Below are positions 1-7,386 of a DNA stretch of 64,000 nucleotides, piece after piece. How positions within the stretch are numbered: position 1 is the stretch's first letter; every line of letters begins with the position of its first letter. The stretch is taken from NCBI RefSeq assembly GCF_020150815.1, contig NZ_CP083723.1, positions 2,728,001-2,792,000 on the forward strand, read 5' to 3'. The notes beneath the pieces are model-generated. The model was not told the origin of the DNA. It searched no databases and saw only the letters and a program-made list of their open reading frames with translations. The position numbers were made by a program, and so were the translations under genes. Source of the stretch: Haloprofundus salilacus (lineage in GTDB: Archaea > Halobacteriota > Halobacteria > Halobacteriales > Haloferacaceae).

Positions 1-114
1 CGCGTCTCCGTGCCGCATCGTCTGTTCGATGGTCACTTCGTGCAGCGTGCGTTCGTCGCACGCCGAGCAGTACTCCCGTCTACCGTCGACGTGTGGCTCC
101 GTTCTCGTACTCAT
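1..114 (-). CDS. Small zinc beta-ribbon protein, partial (DUF7835-like)
   Basis: The minus strand opens with an ATG at 114 and stays open for 38 codons to the window edge, so the C-terminus is missing. The visible part has a CSAC metal-binding knuckle near residue 16 in an acidic, short N-terminus that begins MSTRTEPH. This layout matches the tiny CPxCG-like zinc-ribbon proteins that are abundant in haloarchaea; the DUF7835 label is from memory. A second cysteine pair would be expected beyond the edge. The function of the family is unknown. Confidence 0.55.
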   Translation of the reverse strand, partial: MSTRTEPHVDGRREYCSACDERTLHEVTIEQTMRHGDA

Positions 115-333
115 CTGTCAGCGTTCGCTGTGTCGAAGTTCGGCGAAACGGGTGTGTAGCGGGTTGCCGACGTCGTCGAGAACTCCCCCCTCGTTCTCGA
201 CGGGGGTCGTCCGTTCGCTCGCGTACCACACCGAATGGGCCGTAAGGCGCGTCGGCAACCGTCTAAACTGCCACCGCACAGACGGATACACGAACTCCTT
301 GTTGTGACAAGAGATACAAATTAGCTTCCGGAG

Positions 334-366
334 GAGACGGTCGAGCGGCTGAGACGGTCGAGCGGC
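334..366. repeat. 17-bp tandem duplication downstream of the DUF7344-type gene
   Basis: The 16-base unit gagacggtcgagcggc occurs at 334-349 and again at 351-366, one base apart. A partial third copy (gaggagacggtcg) lies at 376-388, overlapping the phase of the first copy at 331-343. The repeat lies just past the 3' end of the regulator gene at 392-772 in a stretch without a convincing gene. It looks like a recent slippage duplication, and no function can be assigned. Confidence 0.6.
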
Positions 367-391
367 GAACTCGATGAGGAGACGGTCGGCG

Positions 392-772
392 TTACTCGAC
401 GACACGGGAGAGGACGTCCATCAACTCCGCGACGCCCGCGTCGACGGTGTCTTCGTCCGGACCCAGTACCTCACCGGCGTCCGGGTCGTAGTCGAGAAGC
501 CCGACATCGTCGAGTTTCGGGAGATGCAGGTGGTGAAGCGTGGACGCGAGTTGGTCGGAGTCGTCGGTGGCCACCTCATCCGATTCGATGCATCGTTCGG
601 CGAGTTCGTTCGTCGAGACGACTTTCCGAGACCCCGAGTAGAGATACGAGAGCACCTGGCGTCGGACGGAGTCGCCGAAGATCTCGAACAGTTCCGTTTC
701 CGAGCAGGGAAGCGTCTCACTCTGCGTTATCTTCGGCAAATAGTCACCATCAGATAAGATCTTGTCCGACAT
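392..772 (-). CDS. DUF7344-type winged-helix protein
   Basis: 126-residue acidic cytoplasmic protein. Residues about 22-100 fit a winged helix-turn-helix: a helix with LFEIFGDSVRRQVLSYL, a variable acidic loop, then STLHHLHLPKLDDVGLLDYD as recognition helix and wing. This is the pattern of the haloarchaeal DUF7344 family of presumed transcription regulators, named here from memory. No membrane segment or signal peptide is visible. It lies upstream of a zinc-ribbon gene on the same strand and beside two Bat-like regulators. The regulated genes are unknown. Confidence 0.8.
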   Translation of the reverse strand: MSDKILSDGDYLPKITQSETLPCSETELFEIFGDSVRRQVLSYLYSGSRKVVSTNELAERCIESDEVATDDSDQLASTLHHLHLPKLDDVGLLDYDPDAGEVLGPDEDTVDAGVAELMDVLSRVVE

Positions 773-855
773 GGATGTAATTTACTCATCGAGACGGTTA
801 GTGAGGCGGGTAGTTCCAACAAGGGACTTTTGCGCCGTCGATACGGGACGGCCGT

Positions 856-1515
856 CTACGGACCGTCGGCGTCCGACAGTATCTCCTCGAAGACGGCCTT
901 CGTTCCGCGTCGAATCCGTTGCGAGAGCGCCTGTTGAGAGATTTCCAGCTGCGTCGACAGCTGTGAGAGCGTCGTCCGACTCGGGGTGTCGAAGTAGCCC
1001 TCTCGCAGCGCGAGCGAGATCGCCTCCCGCTGTTCGGCCGTGAGCGAATCGACGTTTCGACCGGAGGTTGAGTCGTCCAGGGGATAGATTCGACCAAGCG
1101 TGCAGCGAATCTCGTTGTCGAGGCAGAACTCGTGAAACGCCGACAACTCCTCGTGAGAGGGAAACAGAAGTTTCAGCCGCCACTGTCCATCGTCGCACCA
1201 CCGCGCCCGCAGCGCCACCGCGTTGGCCTCGTCGAGACCGTAGAGAAAACCGTTCGACGGCGGTTCCCACCTCACCGCGTACAGCACTCGGTCGTCGAAC
1301 CGTTCCAACGCGGTGTACTCGTCGACGGCGTCGCATCCGGCGAGTCGCCGCTCGAACCCGTCAACCTCACCGTGTCGGACCCAAAACAGCGGGCACGTCT
1401 CGTTGCCGAGCGAGACGATTCGCTCGAACTCGACGTGTAGTTCCCTCTCGTCGCTCAGCAGTTGTCCCAGAACGAAATCAGTAGATGGAAGTGAAATTTC
1501 AGCGATGACGGCCAT
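856..1515 (-). CDS. Bat-like helix-turn-helix transcription regulator (copy 1)
   Basis: 219 residues. The N-terminal ~155 residues match the layout of the BAT-associated sensor region and lack PAS or GAF motifs. The C-terminal part (about 160-212) is the HTH_10 DNA-binding domain typical of bacterio-opsin activator (Bat) proteins, with LTAEQREAISLALREGYF, the hallmark DTPSR and the recognition helix SQQALSQRIRRG. Proteins with only these two parts are common orphan regulators in haloarchaea. The next gene upstream on the same strand is a clear paralogue of the same length (1607-2266), so a duplication is likely. Target genes are unknown. An inverted repeat sits just upstream of its start. Confidence 0.88.
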   Translation of the reverse strand: MAVIAEISLPSTDFVLGQLLSDERELHVEFERIVSLGNETCPLFWVRHGEVDGFERRLAGCDAVDEYTALERFDDRVLYAVRWEPPSNGFLYGLDEANAVALRARWCDDGQWRLKLLFPSHEELSAFHEFCLDNEIRCTLGRIYPLDDSTSGRNVDSLTAEQREAISLALREGYFDTPSRTTLSQLSTQLEISQQALSQRIRRGTKAVFEEILSDADGP

Positions 1516-1553
1516 CGGCGTAACAGATACGGGGGACCTAGATTTGCCTCAGC

Positions 1554-1567
1554 CTTGTTTGAACAAG
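1554..1567. promoter_or_regulatory. Candidate operator upstream of Bat-like copy 1
   Basis: A 6-bp inverted repeat, CTTGTT-TG-AACAAG, lies 39-52 bp upstream of the ATG at 1515. An AT-rich TATA-like run (attttatc, 1569-1576) sits directly beside it on the promoter-distal side as read by the minus-strand gene. The position next to a TATA-like element suits a regulator binding site, possibly autoregulatory. This is inferred from position and symmetry only. Confidence 0.4.
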
Positions 1568-1606
1568 AGTATTTTATCCTCGTCGGTTTGGTTTCGAAGC
1601 CGACGG

Positions 1607-2266
1607 TCAGATGGGACGTTCGCCGGCGAACAGTTCGGCGAGCAGCTGTTCGTTCCCGCGGCGGATACGCTGTGAGAGCGCCTGCTGGGTGATTCCCAGT
1701 TCGTCAGCGAGTTCCGTCAACGTCACGCGACTCGGCGAGTCGAAGTAGCCGCGCTGGTACGCCAGAAGCAGCGCCTCGCGCTGTTCCGGCGTCAGGTCGA
1801 CGCGCTCGTCGCCGAGGTTCGCCTCGACCAGCGTCTGCACGCTGCCGAGCGTGTAGGGGATGTCGTTGCTCAGGAGGAAGTCGTGAAACGACGAGAGAGA
1901 CTCGTGGGAGCGAAACAGGAGGCGGAAATTCCAACTCTGGTCGTCGGAGCCGTGCGCGCTGAGGATAACCGCGTTCGCCTTCGCCAGTCCGTCGACGAAC
2001 CCGTACACTTCAGAGTCCCAGATCACCGAGTAGAGCGTTCGATCGTCGACGCGTTCGATGACGGTAAGTTCGTCGACGAACCGACTGGCCCGAACGCGCG
2101 ATTCGAACGTCTCGAACTCCCCGCCCCACGCCCAGAAGATGGGCAACACCTGTCCGCCGGCGGGGACGAGACGCTCGAACTCGACGTGAAACTCGTCGTT
2201 CGCCGTAAGCAGCGTCCCCAGCGCGAACGAATCCGACGGAATGTAGATTTCGGTGACGACGGCCAT
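1607..2266 (-). CDS. Bat-like helix-turn-helix transcription regulator (copy 2)
   Basis: 219 residues, the same length and domain order as its neighbour at 856-1515. It has the N-terminal BAT sensor region followed by HTH_10 at about 160-212 (LTPEQREALLLAYQRGYF, DSPSR, TQQALSQRIRRG). The two copies share the opening MAV-x-EI, the HVEFER block and nearly all of the HTH, but differ widely in the central sensor region. This suggests related DNA targets with different inputs. There are 91 bp between the two genes, so each may have its own promoter. Confidence 0.88.
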   Translation of the reverse strand: MAVVTEIYIPSDSFALGTLLTANDEFHVEFERLVPAGGQVLPIFWAWGGEFETFESRVRASRFVDELTVIERVDDRTLYSVIWDSEVYGFVDGLAKANAVILSAHGSDDQSWNFRLLFRSHESLSSFHDFLLSNDIPYTLGSVQTLVEANLGDERVDLTPEQREALLLAYQRGYFDSPSRVTLTELADELGITQQALSQRIRRGNEQLLAELFAGERPI

Positions 2267-2410
2267 TGTTCGGTCCGTTTTCAGATACGCAACCAGAATA
2301 GAAGAAAGCCGGGGCGCGACGGACGAGGCGACGGACGAAGCGTCCGTTCGGGTTCACAGAAACGACGACGGGACGGTGTCGACGGCAAGTCGGACGAGAC
2401 GACGCCGCAG

Positions 2411-2665
2411 TCAACGTTCGGGAGGACGGACGTCGACGAGTCGCTCCTTCTGTCGACGCGAGAGCTGTTTTATCTCGTACTCGCGGCTCATGGCCGCGGA
2501 CTTCGACGAGTACGACTCCGAGTGGACCAGTTCGACCGGCGTCCGTCCCCGCGTGTACTTCGCCCCGTCGCCCGCGTTGTGTTCGGCGACGCGTCGCCGT
2601 ACGTCGGTCGTGTAGCCGGTGTAGTAACTGCCATCGGCGCACTCGACGACGTAGACGTAGTGCAC
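2411..2665 (-). CDS. GIY-YIG domain protein (UPF0213/YhbQ-like)
   Basis: 84 residues that are almost entirely one GIY-YIG nuclease domain. The first strand has [18 protein letters not shown], followed by the conserved R in [14 protein letters not shown], the [13 protein letters not shown] strand and a catalytic-type glutamate in [12 protein letters not shown]. The length matches stand-alone YhbQ/UPF0213 proteins, which are proposed to act in DNA repair or nicking. It has a GTG start (HY follows) with no better ATG upstream. Confidence 0.85.
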   Translation of the reverse strand: MHYVYVVECADGSYYTGYTTDVRRRVAEHNAGDGAKYTRGRTPVELVHSESYSSKSAAMSREYEIKQLSRRQKERLVDVRPPER

Positions 2666-2755
2666 GAGTCGACGCAGACGGCGACGACGCTAAACGGCGT
2701 CGGTCCGTCCCAGAAGGCTTCGCGTGGTGGTCATTGATTCGTTACCCGACAGTGG

Positions 2756-2905
2756 TTATGCATTGCGGGCGCGATGTCGTGCGACTTCCGCGATACCGGC
2801 GTTCGCCGAGCAAGCTGGACAGGCCATCAGACGCCCGTACTCGTCGGCAAACACCCGCGCGAAACGCTCGGACACGTGCGACCCGCAGTGGTCGCAGGTT
2901 GGCAT
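2756..2905 (-). CDS. Small zinc-finger protein (DUF7563-like)
   Basis: 49-residue protein that starts at the ATG at 2905. It carries two knuckles, CDHC at residues 4-7 and CPAC near residue 33, which would bind one zinc as a short zinc ribbon. The spacing and the SERFARVFAD stretch between them match the haloarchaeal DUF7563 family as remembered. The longer minus-strand reading frame through this region is not coding upstream of this ATG, because larB occupies another frame there. Function unknown. Confidence 0.75.
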   Translation of the reverse strand: MPTCDHCGSHVSERFARVFADEYGRLMACPACSANAGIAEVARHRARNA

Positions 2906-3005
2906 TGTTCGGGTCCGGCATCCACCAGTCAGCCGGTGCCTCGCTGTACGTGACCGAGGCACATGAAGGTGTTGCGCACGTGCGCGCGGCCGACGAAGTC
3001 GAACC

Positions 3006-3773
3006 CTACGCCTCGCGAGCGCCACCGACAGCTCGCGCGATGAGACCGGCCTGCGCACCCGCGACGAACCCGGCATCGACGTTGACGACTGAGAGCACCG
3101 AACACGACTGGAGCATTCCCGCGAGCGCCGCCTCGCCCTCGCCGCCGAAGCCGTAGCCGACGGAGACGGGCAGCGCGATGACGGGCGCGTCGACCATCCC
3201 GGCAACGACGGTCGGGAGCGCCCCCTCGCGCCCGGCGGCGACGACGAGTACGTCGGCCGCGCGGAGTGCCTCGCGCTGATCGAGCACGCGGTCGATGTTG
3301 GCGACACCCACGTCTTCGATGCGGTCGACCGTCGCACCCATCTCCCGGAGCACCGTAGTCGCCTCGCCCGCGGCGGCGGCGTCGGAGGTTCCGGCGGTGA
3401 CGACGGCCACCGTAGCGTCGAGCGACGGCCGCTCGTGGTCGGGCGTGCGCACGACGAGCGTCCGCGCGCGGTCGTCGGCGTCGACAATCGCGTCGGGGTA
3501 CGCCTCCTCGACACGCGCGCAGACGGCCGCGACGTCCGCCTCGTCGGTTCGCGTGACGAGCGCTCGACCCGTAGTTTCGAGTGCCGTGAGCGCAAGAGAC
3601 GCCGTCTCGTCGGGAGTCTTGCCGTCGGCGAGAATCGCCTCCGGCACGCCGCGTCGGTGCTCGCGGGCGGCGTCGAACCGCCCCGCGTCGGTACTGGCGT
3701 ATCCGGACAATCGAGCCTCGGCCGCCGCCGGGGAGAGCTTCCCCGAGGCGACGGCTTCCAAAATGTCTCGCAT
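3006..3773 (-). CDS. larB: Nickel pincer cofactor biosynthesis protein LarB
   Basis: 255 residues. LarB carboxylates and hydrolyses nicotinic acid adenine dinucleotide to pyridinium-3,5-biscarboxylic acid mononucleotide, the first step toward the nickel-pincer cofactor. The C-terminal half (about 115-250) is PurE-like: TVAVVTAGTSDAAAAGEA, then the AAGREGALPTVVAGMVDAPVI block and the VSVGYGFGG loop. The N-terminal half carries the LarB-specific ILEAVASGKLSPAAAEARL helix. A partner, larE, lies 13 kb away at 16039-16944. LarC is not in the window. Confidence 0.9.
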   Translation of the reverse strand: MRDILEAVASGKLSPAAAEARLSGYASTDAGRFDAAREHRRGVPEAILADGKTPDETASLALTALETTGRALVTRTDEADVAAVCARVEEAYPDAIVDADDRARTLVVRTPDHERPSLDATVAVVTAGTSDAAAAGEATTVLREMGATVDRIEDVGVANIDRVLDQREALRAADVLVVAAGREGALPTVVAGMVDAPVIALPVSVGYGFGGEGEAALAGMLQSCSVLSVVNVDAGFVAGAQAGLIARAVGGAREA

Positions 3774-3902
3774 GGCAGACGCTCGGCCCGCAGGGCACTC
3801 GTAGCTGTCGTTTCCGGTCCATCGACCCCGGAGTACTTAAATCCAACGGCGGATATGGACGCGAACACCCGCGAGGGGGGCTGACGGTGCGATTTGGGAA
3901 AT

Positions 3903-3914
3903 CTTATTAATAAG
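3903..3914. promoter_or_regulatory. Palindromic TATA-like element of the small histone-fold gene
   Basis: CTTATTAATAAG is a perfect 12-bp palindrome and the only strongly AT-rich patch upstream of the ATG at 3935, with 20 bp between them. It is likely the TATA box or part of the core promoter. Its dyad symmetry would let a dimeric protein cover the promoter. Confidence 0.5.
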
Positions 3915-3934
3915 GCCCCGGTAGCCTCGCCTGC

Positions 3935-4102
3935 ATGGCAGACCTTATCGTCAAGGCAGCTGTTAAAGAAGCGCTCGATGACAAAAACGTCGCGTCGGAC
4001 TTCTACGACGCGCTCGACGAGGAAGTCAAGGAGCTTCTCGACGACGCCGCCCGTCGCGCCGAGGCGAACGACCGAAAGACGGTCCAGCCGCGCGACCTCT
4101 AA
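3935..4102 (+). CDS. Small truncated histone-fold protein (DUF1931-like)
   Basis: 55 residues, too short for routine gene calls. Residues about 20-55 read as histone helix 2, loop 2 and the start of helix 3: YDALDEEVKELLDDAARRA followed by ANDRKTVQPRDL. RKTV-x-x-xD is the loop-2 DNA-contact motif of archaeal histones, but the protein ends where helix 3 would run on. Helix 1 would be DLIVKAAVKEALDD. This fits the DUF1931 or alpha3-truncated histone families. A T6 run follows the stop. It is single-gene, with its own palindromic promoter. Confidence 0.82.
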   Translation: MADLIVKAAVKEALDDKNVASDFYDALDEEVKELLDDAARRAEANDRKTVQPRDL

Positions 4103-4121
4103 GCCGGCGATCAACCCACAA

Positions 4122-4127
4122 TTTTTT
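4122..4127 (+). terminator. T-run terminator after the small histone gene
   Basis: Six consecutive T residues 20 bp after the TAA at 4102, on the coding strand. Archaeal transcription ends at such T tracts without needing a hairpin. The next gene (rpiA) converges from the other side. Confidence 0.5.
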
Positions 4128-4185
4128 CGCGACTACAGCTGCCAGCGACAGCGTTCGCGGCCGAAATCGGCTAAACGGGGAGTGA

Positions 4186-4872
4186 CTACGATGTCTCGAC
4201 TCGCACGCTGTCCTCGGTGCCGACGTGTATCTCGTCGGCGAGTCCGACGAACAGGCCGTGTTCGACGACGCCCGGCACCGCCGAGAGCGTCCGCGACAGC
4301 GCCGCGCTATCCTGCACCTCGCCGAAGTCGCAGTCCAGTACCAGATTGCCGTTGTCGGTGACGACCGGCCCGTCCTTGCGGTCGGCCTCGCGGAGCGTCG
4401 GCTCGCCGCCGGCGTCGGCGACGGCGGCGGCGACCGTCGACCGCGCGTCGGGCAGTACCTCGACCGGAACCGGGTGTGAGAGCGTCTCGACGACTTTCGA
4501 AGGGTCGGCGACGACGACGAATCGGTCGGCGAACGCGTCGACCACCTTCTCGCGGGCGTGTGCCGCGCCGCCGCCCTTCACGAGGTCGAACCCTGCGACC
4601 TGGTCCGCGCCGTCGATGGCGAGGTCCACGGCGTCCACGTCGTCGAGCGTGACGAGCGGCACGCCGACCTCGCGGGCGAGCTCCCGCGAAGCGAACGACG
4701 TCGGTACGCCGCGCACGTCGAGTCCGGCGTCTACCTTCCGGCCGAGCGCGCGAATCGCGTGCGCCGCGGTGCTCCCCGTACCGAGACCGACGACCATCCC
4801 GTCGGTCACGAGGTCGGCCGCACTCTCGCCCGCGCGTCGCTTCGCCTCGTCGCTCCCGCCCGTCGTCTTCAT
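4186..4872 (-). CDS. rpiA: Ribose-5-phosphate isomerase A
   Basis: 228 residues from the ATG at 4872. RpiA interconverts ribose 5-phosphate and ribulose 5-phosphate, which in haloarchaea supplies nucleotide synthesis. Motifs seen in order are the phosphate loop GLGTGSTAAHAI, DLAIDGADQV with the substrate-binding aspartates, the KGGGAAHAREK loop with catalytic lysine and glutamate, and the TDNGNLVLD and VVEHGLF blocks. The reading frame extends 41 codons further upstream, but that part lacks family similarity, so the internal MKTT start is preferred. Confidence 0.92.
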   Translation of the reverse strand: MKTTGGSDEAKRRAGESAADLVTDGMVVGLGTGSTAAHAIRALGRKVDAGLDVRGVPTSFASRELAREVGVPLVTLDDVDAVDLAIDGADQVAGFDLVKGGGAAHAREKVVDAFADRFVVVADPSKVVETLSHPVPVEVLPDARSTVAAAVADAGGEPTLREADRKDGPVVTDNGNLVLDCDFGEVQDSAALSRTLSAVPGVVEHGLFVGLADEIHVGTEDSVRVETS

Positions 4873-5049
4873 GGGTGAGGCTTCGGCGACGGCAGCAAAA
4901 ACGCTCCGGGGTTCGGTGCCAACGAATGTAGCTCGTTGGAGTGAGTTGCACGTAACAAACACTCCGGAAGGGGAGTCAGTCTTCGATACCGACAAGTAGT
5001 CAACCGTCTGACCTATATGGCCGGGCGCGAAAACACGGCTGGACAGTCA

Positions 5050-5838
5050 ATGACCGACATCAGGACCGGATTCGTCACGCAGACACACACGGGCGACGTG
5101 ACTGCCTCCGAAGCCGTCGAACAGGCCGACACGTTCGGCTTCGACTTTCTCGAACTGTACATGGACGGCGCGACCGAGCGCCGCAGACTGGACCGCGAAT
5201 CGTTCGTCGACGCCGTCGAAGACGCAGACCTCGCTTTACTCGTCCACCTGCCGTTCGTCGACTTGGACCTCGGAACTCCGCGCGACGACGTTCGGGACGC
5301 CGCGCTGGCGGAACACCGCGCGTGTCTCGACGCGGCCGCGGAGATGGGCGCGGAGAAGGCCGTCCTCCACGCGAGTACGCACGCGACGTACCCCGAGTGG
5401 GACGCCGAGACGACCCACCCGCGGATGCTCGACGCGGTGCGCCAGTTGGACGACCACGGCGGAGAAGTTGGCGTCGAGGTGTGCGTCGAGAACCTCCCGG
5501 GCGTCTCGTTCACCGTCCACGAGTTCGACCGCGTCTTCGAGGAGACCGACGCGTCGATGACGTTCGACACGGGCCACGCCCGCGTCGACGGGATGGACGC
5601 CGATGCGTCAGCGGCCTTTTTAGACGACCACCGCGACCGCGTCTCGCACGTTCACGTCAACGACGCCCGCGGCGCGAAGGACGAACACGTCCCGACCGGG
5701 TCGGGCACCACGGAGTTCGAGGCGATTCTCGCGCCGCTTCTCGACGACTGGACGGGAACCGTCTCCGCGGAAGTGTACACGTTCGACGCCGACTACCTCG
5801 AACTCAGCAAACGAAAACTGGACGAGGTTCTCGCCTGA
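5050..5838 (+). CDS. Sugar phosphate isomerase/epimerase (AP2-type TIM barrel)
   Basis: 262 residues from the ATG at 5050 (MTDIRTGFV). This is a xylose-isomerase-like TIM barrel with acidic and histidine metal ligands: FLELYMDG, VHLPFVDL, LHAST, VCVENLPG, MTFDTGHA and VSHVHVNDA. The E/D/H set is the usual site for a divalent metal in AP2Ec-family isomerases. The substrate cannot be told from sequence. Only 2 bp separate its stop from the next gene, a CDP-glycerol glycerophosphotransferase, so the two are probably co-transcribed. Confidence 0.82.
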   Translation: MTDIRTGFVTQTHTGDVTASEAVEQADTFGFDFLELYMDGATERRRLDRESFVDAVEDADLALLVHLPFVDLDLGTPRDDVRDAALAEHRACLDAAAEMGAEKAVLHASTHATYPEWDAETTHPRMLDAVRQLDDHGGEVGVEVCVENLPGVSFTVHEFDRVFEETDASMTFDTGHARVDGMDADASAAFLDDHRDRVSHVHVNDARGAKDEHVPTGSGTTEFEAILAPLLDDWTGTVSAEVYTFDADYLELSKRKLDEVLA

Positions 5839-5840
5839 GA

Positions 5841-7217
5841 ATGCGGGACGAGGGGTCGCCGCCCGAGGGAGTAGCGGGCGGACGCGACGCATTCGAGACG
5901 AGCGAAGCCGACGAGTGCGGCGACGCCGACGAGCGCGACGAGGCTGAAGAGTGCGGCGGGACTGGCGAAACGAGCGTAATCGACGAAACGAGCGATGAAC
6001 GGGCCGGGAGTCGGACGGACAGTCGGAGTCGCCCCCGGCGGTTGCTCTACTACGTCTCGTTGTTCTTCGAGGCGGTCGCCGTCGCCGTCGTCGGTGCGGT
6101 CACGCGGCGCGTCGGCCGCGACGACTCGCTGTGGGTGTTCGGCGCGCGCGGCGGTACCGACTTCTGCGAGAACAGCAAGTATCTCTACCTCTCGGTCGCT
6201 GCCGACAAACCCGACGTGCGGCCCGTCTGGGTGACCAAAAATCGAGCGATCGTCCGCGAACTCCAGGCGCACGGTTACGAGGCGTACCACGCGTTCTCGC
6301 CGCGCGGTATCTGGCTGCAACTCCGCGCCGGAACCGTCTTTCTGACCCACAACCTCAAGGACGTGAACCGCTTCGCCGTCGGCGGCGCGACGCTCGTGAT
6401 GCTGTGGCACGGCGTCCCACTGAAGCGCATCTCGTGGGACGCCGAACTGGCCGAACGCCCCCGACCCGTGCAGGCGCTCTCGCGCTACCTCTACGACCAG
6501 TACGACCTCGTCTCGCTCACCGGGTCGGGCGCGCGCGAGGCGTTTCGGACGGGATTCGGTCTCCCCGACGACAGACTGGTCGTGACGGGCTATCCGCGAA
6601 CTGACGTGTTCTTCGAGTCGGTTCCGGGCGCGACGCTCTGCACCGACGAGACGGAGTTGGACCGAATCCGGCGACTCGCCGACGACCACGACGTGTGGCT
6701 CTACATGCCGACGTTCCGTGAGGACCCGTCGGCGCAGGCGTCCGAGCACGTCGACTTCGCGGCGCTCGACGCAGTGTTGGCCGAGCGCGACGCCTACCTC
6801 GTCGTCAAGCTCCACCCGAAGGAGCGACTGGACGCCGATCTCTCGGCGTTCGACCGCCTGCTCGAACTCCCCGCAGGCGTCGACGTGTATCCACTCCTGC
6901 CGGCGACGGACGGCCTGATTACCGACTACTCGTCGGTGCTGTTCGACTACCTGCTGCTCGACAGGCCGGTGATTCGATACGCGTACGACCTGGAGGTGTA
7001 CCGCGCCGAGCGGGGGTTCTACTATGACTACGAGGAACTGTCGCCCGGCCCGACCGCGCGGGAGTTCGACGAACTACTCGACGCGCTGGCGACGGCGCTC
7101 GACGGCGACGACGACCACGCGGCCGAGCGTCGCGCCGTTCGCGACCGGTTCTTCGACGAGAACGGCGGCGGCTACGCTGACGCGGTGTACGAGGCGGTGA
7201 GAGAGCTACGTGGCTGA
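5841..7217 (+). CDS. CDP-glycerol glycerophosphotransferase family protein (TagB/TagF-like)
   Basis: 458 residues. The first ~65 are an acidic linker of low complexity, followed by a hydrophobic or amphipathic patch (LLYYVSLFFEAVAVAVVGAV) likely to bind the membrane. The catalytic part shows the TagB/TagF signatures: WHGVPLKR (catalytic-type histidine), TGYPRTD, VVKLHPKE and ITDYSSVLFDYLLLDRP. Family members transfer glycerol phosphate, or another polyol phosphate, from a CDP-activated donor to wall or surface polymers. The donor and acceptor in archaea are unknown. It follows the TIM-barrel isomerase by 2 bp, with a glycerophosphodiesterase and a nucleotidyltransferase fusion downstream. Confidence 0.85.
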   Translation: MRDEGSPPEGVAGGRDAFETSEADECGDADERDEAEECGGTGETSVIDETSDERAGSRTDSRSRPRRLLYYVSLFFEAVAVAVVGAVTRRVGRDDSLWVFGARGGTDFCENSKYLYLSVAADKPDVRPVWVTKNRAIVRELQAHGYEAYHAFSPRGIWLQLRAGTVFLTHNLKDVNRFAVGGATLVMLWHGVPLKRISWDAELAERPRPVQALSRYLYDQYDLVSLTGSGAREAFRTGFGLPDDRLVVTGYPRTDVFFESVPGATLCTDETELDRIRRLADDHDVWLYMPTFREDPSAQASEHVDFAALDAVLAERDAYLVVKLHPKERLDADLSAFDRLLELPAGVDVYPLLPATDGLITDYSSVLFDYLLLDRPVIRYAYDLEVYRAERGFYYDYEELSPGPTAREFDELLDALATALDGDDDHAAERRAVRDRFFDENGGGYADAVYEAVRELRG

Positions 7218-7386
7218 CAGTCGACCGAAAGATAGAGAACAGCGTGCGAATGAGACCGGGTGTGAACCGGGATGGCGGGTCGTGGCGGCCGAAACGCTCC
7301 GGAGATATATTGTTATCTAGTAGAGGTATGTATATGAACGGAGATAGTTTGATGTACATGACGGTACACACTTCGAACACGAACGC

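Noticed and set aside
118-405. 95-codon minus-strand frame downstream of the DUF7344-type gene
   Set aside because: It starts inside the neighbour, is Arg-rich in its first half and covers a tandem repeat. Only the last ~37 residues look protein-like, too little to call a gene.
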